From Planctomycetaceae bacterium (GTDB taxonomy: Bacteria; Planctomycetota; Planctomycetia; Planctomycetales; Planctomycetaceae), in the NCBI GenBank assembly GCA_947463775.1, contig CANHVD010000244.1, positions 1-7,977 on the forward strand: 7,977 nucleotides of DNA, written 5' to 3'. Below are positions 1 through 6,718 of the stretch, in pieces. A program made the translations under genes and the position numbers. The notes below the pieces were generated by a model that did not search any database, was not told the origin of the DNA, and saw nothing but the letters and a program-made list of their open reading frames with translations. The first letter of the stretch is position 1, and the number at the start of each line of letters is the position of its first letter.

Positions 1-3000
1 CGAGACAGCTCGCAGGGCATCTTCCAGCTTGAGCTGTTCCTTTTCGACGGCTGCGAAGACAGCGTCGCCGTTGTTGTCGGCACTGATCCAGGCCGCAATG
101 GCGACTCGACGAGTTTCCCCGGACTTCGCTGTTGTGGCGAGAGTCGCAATGCGATCGCGGACTTTCGCAAGTTGATCGGCCGGCTGACTGGCCAGCAACT
201 GACTGAGACTGTTGAGCACATTCACGCTGGCTTTGGCGTTGAGCTCTTCGATCAACGTGAACAGTTCTTCAATCTCGGCAACTTTGCGAAGTTTCGCGAG
301 GCCGGTCAGTGCTGTCTGAAGAGTTTCGACGGGGACATTTTCACGAGTCAGGATGGCTCGATATACACCCTCGGTCTTTTCCATCTTCAGCAGATCTTCA
401 ACGCTGGCGTTGGAGAGAGCATAGGCTTCGGCATTGCGTGAAAGCTTTTCGCCGCGAGCCAAAGTCTCACGAATCGCCGCATCCAGATTGATGATGCCGC
501 GAGCTTCGTTGATGACGTAAGTGAGCTGCGGATCCTGTTCGGTCTGCATGGCGGCGAAGATAATTTCGGCTGCGAGTGGGCCGCGTGTGACTGTGGCCGC
601 AACGACGACTTCGGCGCGGACTTGCGGTGAAGGATCGGAAGCCAGTTTTAGCAGCGATGCTTGTACCGTAGACCCGTCGCTCCGCCGACGGGAATCCGAT
701 GGCACGTTGCCTGAGGGAGCTTTGCTTGATGCCTGATCGTCGCTGCTCGAATTTCCCGCCGACGGAGCGGCGGGTGTACGGTACGCGACGTCACGAGCCT
801 CGTCACGGAATACTCTAACGGCGGCAGCACGGGCATCAGCGACGGGTGAGTCAAGCAGTGTGGCTACCAGATCATGGTTCGGCTGCCGAACCTGCTGATG
901 TACCCACATCGCTTCCACCATGTTTCTCGCATGCTCCGGATTCTTCGCATCAAACTGCTTCACCCATTCCGTGACGGCTTTCACAACTTCATCCGGATTA
1001 CGCGACGTCAATTCCAGCCGCGCGCGATAGCGTTCCGCCAACGTCTCTGATCCGAGGGCCTTTACAACGTCTACCGTGCTCGCCTTGTCCAGCTTCAGGA
1101 CTGGTTGAGTGTCTCGACCCTCGGCGGTGACTCGATAGATGCGGCCGTGCAGATGGTCGCGACTTGGGTCTCGGAGGTTGTGCTGCATGTGGCCGATGAT
1201 CGGGTTCTGCCAGTCGAGCACATAAAGGGCTCCGTCGCCGCCGATCTCCATGTCGCTTGGACGGAAGTTCTGGTCAGACGAGTACAGGATCGGCTCCACT
1301 TCCTTCGCGAAGAAGCCTGCTCCGCGTTTTTCGAACTTGTACTGAGTCACTCCCTGGAAGCCGATCACGTTCGCGATCAAGAGGTTGCCTCGGTTCTCTT
1401 CTGGGAAGTGCTGACTGTCCAGAATCTGAATCGCTGGTACCGGGCGAACTCGCTTTTCATAGAGCTGCGTCGGAGCACCATGACCTGGCATGCCGATGTA
1501 GTTACCCGTGCCGCCGGTGCCGTCGGTTGCGAACTGATTGCCCCACTGGTCGAAGACATCGCCGTGAGGATTCGGGCCGATCGGGAAATGGAAGTTGATG
1601 TCAAACGTGACCGGATCCCATTCGTAAACACCGGTGCCGCCTGTTCCAAATCGCTTGGTTGGGCCCCAGGGAGTTTCAAAGTTTTCCGCGTGGAAGATAC
1701 CGCGTGAAAAGTAGAACTTTCCGCCAGGGCTCATCACGAATGCGTTGGCTGTGTGATGAGTATCCGCGGAATCAAGACCGTGGAAGATGCGTTCCTTCAC
1801 GTCGGCTCGATCGTCGCCGTCGGTGTCTTTGAGGAAGAAGATATCCGGAGCCATCGCGACCAGAACACCGCCATTCCAGAACTCAAAACCCGTTGGATTG
1901 TGCAAACCGTCGGCGAACGTGATGCATCGATCGGCCACGCCATCATTGTCATCGTCCGGGAAGATCAGCAGCTTGTCGTTCATCGCCTCCAGCGGATTCC
2001 AGTGCGGATATGTCGGCCACGCTGCGACCCACAGACGTCCATCGGGATCAACGGCACTCTGCACGGGATTGACAAGGTCCGAGAACATTTCTTCGGAGGC
2101 AAAGACGTTAACCTTCATCCCCTGATGGATCGTCATCTTCTCGATGGCTTCAGCCGCTCCGAGAAACTTATGACGACCATCTTCAAGTTCTCCCGGCTTG
2201 TTGGTTTTGACTTCAAGAGGCTTAGGAAGATTGCTGTCGTCTGGCTCAATCGTCTTGCCGTCAGCGGCAGCCCAGACGACGGCATCGCGATTCGCCGTCA
2301 TGACTTCGAGAATCTCCAGTTCTCGCTGCATCACGTCGAAGTTCGTTTGTCCATCGACAAATTGCAAACCGGATCGCCCGCCGAAAACGCTGTAGCCATC
2401 GGTGGCTCGATAGACGTTGTGCCAGATGTGGTTCTTGGCGAGGACGGCTTTTCGGATGTCTTCGAACTTCGCAATCTCCGCCTGCGGTGCGTCTTTATCC
2501 ACCAGCGCCTGACGGTCGAAGGCAATTGCTATGCCCTGGCTGCCAGTCTCGGTGATATGAACTCCGTTAATGGTCAAAGGAAAGAACGCAATCGTGCCGC
2601 CCGTCAGCTTGTCAGGGTAGTCGAATCCGAATCGGTCGCGTTTCTGCCCTTCGAGATTGCGAAGCGGACTACCATCAATGCCGACGAGCTTCATCATTTC
2701 CTGTGAGTGGTGAAACAGATCGACGAACAGTACAGCTTTCTCGCTGGCGACCTTTCCCATCTCCGTCGTGTACAGCTCCAGATTCTTATTCTGCTCCTTC
2801 CCATCCGGCAGATGCGGCCACTTCAGATCTTCAAACGCGATCGGCGAACACAGCACCAGCCTCGGAGCTGATTCGCCGTTGTACTTCTGCCCTAGCGTAT
2901 GATCGATGAACGCTTCCAGATCCTTCCGAAACTGTGGCAGGCCCGCTTCACCAGCGTACGATTCGTTGTAGCCGAAAAACGCAATGATCACGTCGGCTTT

Positions 3001-3300
3001 GACTTTGTTCAGCCATTCATCAGGCGAACCAAAATTATCTGATCGAGGTCGTTCGGTCAGCGTATCGCCGCTGAACCCCAGATCGCGCACGACCAGATTG
3101 TGTTCCGGGAAGCGATAGTGCAGCGTCGCCTCCAAATGGCCGTAATGCTGCAGCCGATCGGCCAGAGTATTACCGATGATGGCGATGTGGTCGCCTTTCT
3201 CCAGCTTCAATAGTTCTTGCTGAGCCTCCACAGGCTGAATCAGCATCAATAGCAAACCAGAAGCCAGAACAAGGGCGCAACGAGCGGATGACAGCAGCAT
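1..3300 (-). CDS. PVC-type heme-binding / membrane-bound dehydrogenase-domain protein with SGNH-like N-terminal domain (3' partial)
   Basis: The minus frame from ATG 3300-3298 stays open for 1100 codons to the left edge; the C-terminus is outside the window. Residues 1-26 are a signal peptide (hydrophobic core then VEAQQ), so the product is exported. Residues about 34-265 form an SGNH/GDSL-like domain: GNT (43-45) stands where GDS is usual, GFSGDT is at 75-80, GYNES at 110-114 and NGVH at 245-248. Residues about 390-725 match the 'putative membrane-bound dehydrogenase' beta-propeller of planctomycetes and Verrucomicrobia, with two Asp-rich loops (DDDNDG near 449, DTDGDD near 492) that may bind calcium. 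From about 740 onward come HEAT-like helices. In this family a cytochrome c-type CxxCH domain normally follows, here off the window. Residues about 839-880 are a Ser/Pro/Asp-rich insertion encoded by a REP-like inverted pair. The substrate is unknown; an oxidoreductase or carbohydrate-related periplasmic role is inference. Family assignment is confident, function is not. Antisense ORFs across this gene are shadows. Confidence 0.93.
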   Translation of the reverse strand, partial: MLLSSARCALVLASGLLLMLIQPVEAQQELLKLEKGDHIAIIGNTLADRLQHYGHLEATLHYRFPEHNLVVRDLGFSGDTLTERPRSDNFGSPDEWLNKVKADVIIAFFGYNESYAGEAGLPQFRKDLEAFIDHTLGQKYNGESAPRLVLCSPIAFEDLKWPHLPDGKEQNKNLELYTTEMGKVASEKAVLFVDLFHHSQEMMKLVGIDGSPLRNLEGQKRDRFGFDYPDKLTGGTIAFFPLTINGVHITETGSQGIAIAFDRQALVDKDAPQAEIAKFEDIRKAVLAKNHIWHNVYRATDGYSVFGGRSGLQFVDGQTNFDVMQRELEILEVMTANRDAVVWAAADGKTIEPDDSNLPKPLEVKTNKPGELEDGRHKFLGAAEAIEKMTIHQGMKVNVFASEEMFSDLVNPVQSAVDPDGRLWVAAWPTYPHWNPLEAMNDKLLIFPDDDNDGVADRCITFADGLHNPTGFEFWNGGVLVAMAPDIFFLKDTDGDDRADVKERIFHGLDSADTHHTANAFVMSPGGKFYFSRGIFHAENFETPWGPTKRFGTGGTGVYEWDPVTFDINFHFPIGPNPHGDVFDQWGNQFATDGTGGTGNYIGMPGHGAPTQLYEKRVRPVPAIQILDSQHFPEENRGNLLIANVIGFQGVTQYKFEKRGAGFFAKEVEPILYSSDQNFRPSDMEIGGDGALYVLDWQNPIIGHMQHNLRDPSRDHLHGRIYRVTAEGRDTQPVLKLDKASTVDVVKALGSETLAERYRARLELTSRNPDEVVKAVTEWVKQFDAKNPEHARNMVEAMWVHQQVRQPNHDLVATLLDSPVADARAAAVRVFRDEARDVAYRTPAAPSAGNSSSDDQASSKAPSGNVPSDSRRRSDGSTVQASLLKLASDPSPQVRAEVVVAATVTRGPLAAEIIFAAMQTEQDPQLTYVINEARGIINLDAAIRETLARGEKLSRNAEAYALSNASVEDLLKMEKTEGVYRAILTRENVPVETLQTALTGLAKLRKVAEIEELFTLIEELNAKASVNVLNSLSQLLASQPADQLAKVRDRIATLATTAKSGETRRVAIAAWISADNNGDAVFAAVEKEQLKLEDALRAVS
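673..692. repeat. REP-like hairpin, left arm
   Basis: CCCGTCG (673-679) pairs perfectly with CGACGGG (686-692) around a six-base loop. The fifth stem pair is T-A here, where the right arm, read in the same orientation, has C-G. Confidence 0.75.
755..774. repeat. REP-like hairpin, right arm
   Basis: CCCGCCG (755-761) pairs perfectly with CGGCGGG (768-774) around a six-base loop. It is the inverted copy of the left hairpin, and both differing stem bases are compensated so that pairing is kept. Confidence 0.75.
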
Positions 3301-3791
3301 GAGCTACTCTCCGAAGGCGGTTGGTGAGGAAGCGTGCACGGAGGAAACTTTGGACAGCTTCGCAAGTTCTGGCAGGTGGTCAAGCGAACCCTCGGACCAC
3401 TGCTTGATCGAATTCCCGTGATCGATGTCCGGTACGACTTCATTTGAGGCATTCAGTATCCGTTTTTGAGTTTCCGGATACCTCGGACAAATGCCTTTCA
3501 ACGGGCGTTATGGAAGATTCAAGGGGGCAAACTGTCACGGACAAGATGATTTCGCAACGGTACCCTGTACCCATACCCCAAACGACCTTCCGCTTCCGTC
3601 GTCCAGGGTGCTTCATTAGCATCTCCCGGTCGAAAGGACACACGTTCCGTGAGATTCCGTCCAATCATTGACCTGGCTCGCAACAGCGACAACAGTCAAA
3701 GTTTATCGGATCAGCAGGCCGCCTTGAGGTTCACCTCCGGTTTCCCAAAATAAAGCTTCTGTTAAAGGCTTCGGGATGCAATCGTATTGAT
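3301..3791. other. Intergenic region between divergent genes
   Basis: This gap of about 490 bases lies between the divergent PVC-type and glycosyltransferase genes and should hold both promoters. I see no convincing gene. Short frames exist: a 65-codon TTG-start minus frame 3501-3304, whose TAG falls three bases before the ATG of the large gene, and overlapping plus/minus frames at 3440-3671. None shows a recognisable domain or a good ribosome site. A perfect 7-bp inverted repeat, GTATCCG (3456-3462) with CGGATAC (3475-3481), has a T-rich 12-base loop. No clear -35/-10 pair stands out. Confidence 0.6.
3307..3312 (-). promoter_or_regulatory. Shine-Dalgarno sequence of the PVC-type gene
   Basis: GGAGAG on the minus strand ends six bases before ATG 3300. 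It fixes the start of the large gene, and the encoded N-terminus is a proper signal peptide, which supports the same start. Confidence 0.7.
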
Positions 3792-5033
3792 ATGTCGACC
3801 ATTGGCCCGTTGCTCGTGATCTGGATGCTGTTGCTTGCAGCGGTTCAGATTTACATGCTGGCCCTTTACATCAAGACGCTATCGAACGTAGACGCGACAC
3901 CGTCAGACGCCAGAAACTATTCGCCAATGCTGGTGGTGTTGTCTCTGCGCGGAGCTGATCCTTATTTGCGTGACAGTCTGACCAGGCTACTGACTTCAGA
4001 CTACCCGGATGTTCGCTTCAGAATTGTTATTGATTCGGCCGACGATCCATCTCTGACGATCGTCGATGCATTTTTGCAGGAACGAGACGATGCTCGCGTC
4101 GAACGGATGATACTGAAAAATCGATTGCCACATTGCGGTGGAAAGGTCAGTGGCCTTTTGGAGGCGACGGAGTCCATACCGGAAAACTGCCAACTCGTGG
4201 CGTGGATCGACGGTGATTCGTTGCTGCATCGCACGGCATTAAGGGAGCTGGCTGATGGACTGCGTGACCCGAAAGTCGGGGCGGTTTCCGGAAATCGCTG
4301 GTACCTTCCACCGGAAGCCAGTCTTTCCGGGATCACTCGCATGTTCTGGAATGCGTTTGCTGTTCCAACAATGAACATGGTGGGGATTTTATGGGGCGGT
4401 TGCATGGCCATGCGAGCGGCCGATTTGCGGAATCCGGAACTGCGAAGTCTCCTTGCCAACTCCTTCATCGAAGATTCAACGATTTGCAACTATGTGAGAT
4501 CAAGCGGCCGTACGACCGCGATGATCGCCGCCGCTTTTCTATTGAATCGCGAAACGATTTCTCTTCGCGACCATTATCGTTTCGCGACCCGACAATTATT
4601 CACCGTCCGCATCGATAATTCACGCTGGTGGCTGGTCGCGACGCACATGCTGGCGTTGAATCTGACAATCCTGTTGATGCTTATCCCCATGTCAATGCCC
4701 TGGCTGCAATGGTGGAAAGAAATCTGTGTCGTCTATCTGCTTCTTACAGGACTGTCTCTTACTGCGATCCCTTTCGGACATCTCAGAGTCTGCAGAATTT
4801 TGCGAGATCGTGGTGAAAGTGTTCCTCGAATTTCGCTGTCACAATGGGCGTTGTTTCCTCTGGCTGTCTTTATGCCAAATCAATTGAATCTGATTTCGAC
4901 TCTGAATGCCTTCTTCATCCGCCGGATCACCTGGCGAGGTATCACGTACGAATTCGGCGGTCGTCAAAAGTGCCGAATTGTCAACGTGGAACCAATGGGC
5001 AACTCTGCACCAGCGGGCCGATCCGTCGTATAG
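3792..5033 (+). CDS. Membrane-anchored glycosyltransferase, family 2 (GT21/HpnI-like)
   Basis: Predicted 413-residue inner-membrane protein that transfers a sugar from a nucleotide donor to an unknown, probably lipid or envelope, acceptor. Residues 5-27 are a membrane anchor. The GT-A catalytic domain follows (about 45-275): SLRGADP (51-57), an acidic SADD (82-85) after the second strand, CGGK (115-118), the DGD metal-binding motif (140-142) and ED (227-228) as likely catalytic acid. The final motif reads FATRQ (264-268) where processive and GT21 enzymes have (Q/R)xxRW. Hydrophobic segments at about 281-302, 311-329 and 350-374 place the C-terminus in the membrane. The order 'GADP, DxD, ED, C-terminal helices' resembles ceramide glucosyltransferase and the hopanoid enzyme HpnI, but substrate cannot be read from sequence. 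The ATG has no clear Shine-Dalgarno sequence. It converges with the sulfotransferase gene, 197 bases away. Confidence 0.88.
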   Translation: MSTIGPLLVIWMLLLAAVQIYMLALYIKTLSNVDATPSDARNYSPMLVVLSLRGADPYLRDSLTRLLTSDYPDVRFRIVIDSADDPSLTIVDAFLQERDDARVERMILKNRLPHCGGKVSGLLEATESIPENCQLVAWIDGDSLLHRTALRELADGLRDPKVGAVSGNRWYLPPEASLSGITRMFWNAFAVPTMNMVGILWGGCMAMRAADLRNPELRSLLANSFIEDSTICNYVRSSGRTTAMIAAAFLLNRETISLRDHYRFATRQLFTVRIDNSRWWLVATHMLALNLTILLMLIPMSMPWLQWWKEICVVYLLLTGLSLTAIPFGHLRVCRILRDRGESVPRISLSQWALFPLAVFMPNQLNLISTLNAFFIRRITWRGITYEFGGRQKCRIVNVEPMGNSAPAGRSVV

Positions 5034-5277
5034 TCCGGTTGCGCTGCAGAAAAACCATGACCGCAACCAGCCCCGCATTAAGCATCAGGACCCAGGACCT
5101 GGTCGAACAGGATTGGTCGACGTCGATGCTTATCGCCAAACTGCCCAGACCAATTTAAATCCGGCGTTCAACAGAAGGCATCTCATCAATCGTTCCTTCA
5201 GCCTCAGCAATCAACTTTCCGTTATCGTCATCAATGATCCAGATGACATGGGTAACCGTACAAATCAAATACCCATT
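4981..5277 (-). pseudogene. Possible gene remnant: protein-like minus frame broken by one stop
   Basis: One minus frame between TGA 5280-5278 and TGA 4983-4981 is interrupted only by TAA at 5157-5155. Before the stop it reads a hydrophobic stretch then IDDDNGKLIAEAEG. After the stop it reads a membrane-like segment (LMLNAGLVAVMVFL) followed by basic residues (QRNRTIRR), the usual pattern of a C-terminal anchor. It overlaps the last 46 bases of the sulfotransferase in another frame and the 3' end of the glycosyltransferase on the opposite strand. It may be chance, or the decayed tail of an older gene. I do not recognise a family. Confidence 0.2.
5079..5132. repeat. Inverted repeat in the convergent intergenic region
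   Basis: TAAGCATC (5079-5086) and GATGCTTA (5125-5132) are perfect reverse complements, 38 bases apart, and enclose a small CCAGG/CCTGG palindrome. The position between converging genes would suit a bidirectional terminator or a structured 3' end, but there is no T-tract. Confidence 0.35.
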
Positions 5278-6394
5278 TCAGACGTGAGTGAACTCGCCGC
5301 ATGGTGTCCTTATCCATACGAAACGCATTCTTCTTATAGGCCTTTAGAGCCGGTAACTGGGCCTGAATCTTTGGTTCCACCAAATTCCAGCCGGGAAGAC
5401 TGATTGCTTGATAGATCTGACGAATCTGCCCCAGTGGGTCCTGCTCCAGATCTTCAAAACGGATTTCATGCAGCCGACCTTTCGGAATCAACCCCTTTGT
5501 CTCTTCGTAGGTTCGAATACATTTCTCGTAGAAGTACAGTGTGTCTTCTTCGTTGGCTGAGAAGTCCGGTGGTCCGAGGGAGTTTTCTGTAAACATCGTC
5601 CTGCGGAGATGGAGTGTCGACTGATAGACTGCATACGGATCGCGATTGATGTAAACGAAACGCGCATCCGGGAACATTTCCAGCAACGTGCTGATTCGAA
5701 ACGTATGAGCCGGCGTTTTGGTCACAATCGAACTGTTTTTGCGATACGTGAGTTTTTTGAGCAGCCTCAGAAAGGACTGCTTCCAGATCGATCGCTCCGA
5801 CTCCGTCATATCACGAGGATCAAAATAGCGTTCATAAGCCTCACGACGATCGGAGAAGGCCGTCATCAGGTAAGGTGAAATCTGACAGTCTAGGGCGAGG
5901 GCGATGTCTTCTTCCTGAGGCTCTTCCCAGCCAGCCGCGACGTTGTCCATCGGGCGGGTTTCGGGGAGAAAACGCTTCGTCAGGGGAGCCAGAATCCGCT
6001 CAGTCAGCAGAAAGTGGCCTGGATTCACGCACTGGTAGAGGTTGGGAAATGTCACCTGAGGATCCAGGGACATCAGATTATGCAGCATCGTTGTGCCACT
6101 TCTCCAGTGCCCCAGAATGAACAAAGGGGGATGGAGAATCTCGGTTCGGGCCACCTGCCTCCCGAAGAACAACTTTTCCAGTACGCCGTAGAGCGAGTTG
6201 AGGCCACTGACAAACGCGATCGTGATCCATCTTGGAAGATAGGCCCACGATATTCTGGGCTTCATCCGGAGCAAATTCCACAGCCCGGAGACCGTAAGAC
6301 CATGCCACATGCAGATCAACCCCTGCCGCGAAGCTTTAACGGCAGGCTTGGAAGGCTCAGATGAAGAACGCTGTTGGGGAATTGTTGCACTCAT
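5231..6394 (-). CDS. PAPS-dependent sulfotransferase
   Basis: Predicted 387-residue enzyme that moves sulfate from 3'-phosphoadenylyl sulfate to a hydroxyl or amino group of an unknown acceptor. The 5'-phosphosulfate loop is LGHWRSGTT (94-102). The 3'-phosphate site is INRDPYAVYQST (249-260), with Arg251 and Ser259 as expected ligands. RFEDLEQDP (312-320) is the typical downstream motif, and the ending near DLYGY (377-381) is usual for the family. A hydrophobic or amphipathic stretch at about 52-76 may associate with the membrane. Start: ATG 6394 lacks a ribosome site (CCTCCTC lies upstream on this strand). Met29 (6310-6308) follows AGGGG by nine bases, and residues 1-28 are a hydrophilic Ser/Pro/Lys tail, so translation may begin there. 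Together with the convergent glycosyltransferase it may build a sulfated envelope glycan or glycolipid; that link is inferred from adjacency only. Confidence 0.92.
   Translation of the reverse strand: MSATIPQQRSSSEPSKPAVKASRQGLICMWHGLTVSGLWNLLRMKPRISWAYLPRWITIAFVSGLNSLYGVLEKLFFGRQVARTEILHPPLFILGHWRSGTTMLHNLMSLDPQVTFPNLYQCVNPGHFLLTERILAPLTKRFLPETRPMDNVAAGWEEPQEEDIALALDCQISPYLMTAFSDRREAYERYFDPRDMTESERSIWKQSFLRLLKKLTYRKNSSIVTKTPAHTFRISTLLEMFPDARFVYINRDPYAVYQSTLHLRRTMFTENSLGPPDFSANEEDTLYFYEKCIRTYEETKGLIPKGRLHEIRFEDLEQDPLGQIRQIYQAISLPGWNLVEPKIQAQLPALKAYKKNAFRMDKDTMRRVHSRLKWVFDLYGYPCHLDH
6320..6324 (-). promoter_or_regulatory. Candidate ribosome site for an internal sulfotransferase start
   Basis: AGGGG on the minus strand lies nine bases before the ATG at 6310-6308 (Met29). 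It is the only purine-rich site near a plausible start of this gene, so the N-terminus may be 28 residues shorter. Confidence 0.35.
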
Positions 6395-6422
6395 TGATCA
6401 ATTGAGGAGGTCAGCTACGGAA

Positions 6423-6530
6423 ATGCTGAAGCAAAATGGCGACGACAACGACGTGACAACAACGATAACAGGGCGTCCACTGAGATGTCCTGAGCAACTT
6501 GATGCTTCTGACAATCTACACTGCAGATAA
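6423..6530 (+). CDS. Possible 35-residue small ORF, unrecognised
   Basis: ATG 6423 follows a perfect GAGGAGG (6404-6410) by 12 bases, which is longer than ideal, and the frame runs 35 codons to TAA. The product is hydrophilic, with a GDDNDVTTT stretch and two cysteines; no domain is recognised. It lies in the divergent gap, so it could be a leader peptide or simply chance. Confidence 0.15.
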   Translation: MLKQNGDDNDVTTTITGRPLRCPEQLDASDNLHCR

Positions 6531-6684
6531 CGATCGTCTCTGAATTCATCCACATACGTCAACAGCGACGCAATTCATGCCACCGCCACGAAAAACAGGT
6601 CTCTGCCCTGATAGTGTCTACTTTTGATGCCGCATGGCCAACCGTCGAACGATTCTTGTGCAGGAATTTGTAAGAATTCATCCG

Positions 6685-6712
6685 TTGACCAGGTCCGCTT
6701 TAGCCGTACACT
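6685..6712 (+). promoter_or_regulatory. Putative promoter of the diadenylate cyclase gene
   Basis: TTGACC (6685-6690, five of six matches to the sigma-70 -35 consensus) is followed after 16 bases by TACACT (6707-6712, four of six to the -10). Transcription would start about seven bases further on, which is the ATG itself at 6719, implying a leaderless mRNA. No Shine-Dalgarno sequence precedes the ATG, in agreement. Confidence 0.4.
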
Positions 6713-6718
6713 CCTCGC

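Larger units (their letters stand above)
663..784. repeat. REPIN-like pair of inverted REP hairpins inside a coding region
   Basis: Two 32-base arms, 663-694 and 753-784, are reverse complements of each other at 28 of 32 positions and are separated by 58 bases. Each arm also contains its own perfect 7-bp hairpin. The left arm has GTAG (668-671) one base 5' of its hairpin; the right arm has GTAC at the equivalent place. A hairpin preceded by GTAG, paired with an inverted copy, is the form of REP elements and REPINs moved by REP-associated tyrosine transposases (RAYTs). No RAYT gene is in the window. The element is translated in frame as residues about 839-880 of the PVC-type gene. Structure is seen directly; mobility is inferred. 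Confidence 0.75.
6395..6718. other. Divergent intergenic region upstream of the sulfotransferase and cyclase genes
   Basis: This gap of 324 bases must hold the promoters of both divergent genes. It contains GAATTCATCC twice (6542-6551 and 6674-6683), the second directly before the putative -35 box of the cyclase. A related AATTCATGCC is at 6572-6581. Near the left end is a strong plus-strand GAGGAGG (6404-6410). Only a tiny frame, listed separately, is seen. Confidence 0.55.

Noticed and set aside
838..848. GCGACGGGT, matching part of the REP-like arm, close to the right arm
   Set aside because: There is no partner stem or GTAG, and it encodes the ordinary SPVAD of the HEAT region; a chance match.
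1105..1707. Plus-strand frame of 200 codons
   Set aside because: Antisense to the beta-propeller part of the same gene, with no recognisable domain or ribosome site.
1753..2706. Plus-strand frame of 317 codons
   Set aside because: It lies wholly antisense to the PVC-type gene, whose minus frame encodes recognisable domains throughout. The plus translation shows no domain; it is a mirror of codon bias.
3444..3671. Plus-strand frame of 75 codons in the gap before the glycosyltransferase
   Set aside because: An equally long minus frame covers the same bases. Neither has a ribosome site, a domain or convincing composition.
4001..4489. Minus-strand frame of 162 codons
   Set aside because: Antisense to the glycosyltransferase catalytic domain; shadow frame.
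5117..5126. Palindrome TCGACGTCGA
   Set aside because: A single short palindrome without flanking conservation or a partner; expected by chance in this base composition.
4906..5403. Plus-strand frame of 165 codons across the convergent gap
   Set aside because: It overlaps the ends of both real genes in other frames. Its composition is low-complexity and shows no domain.
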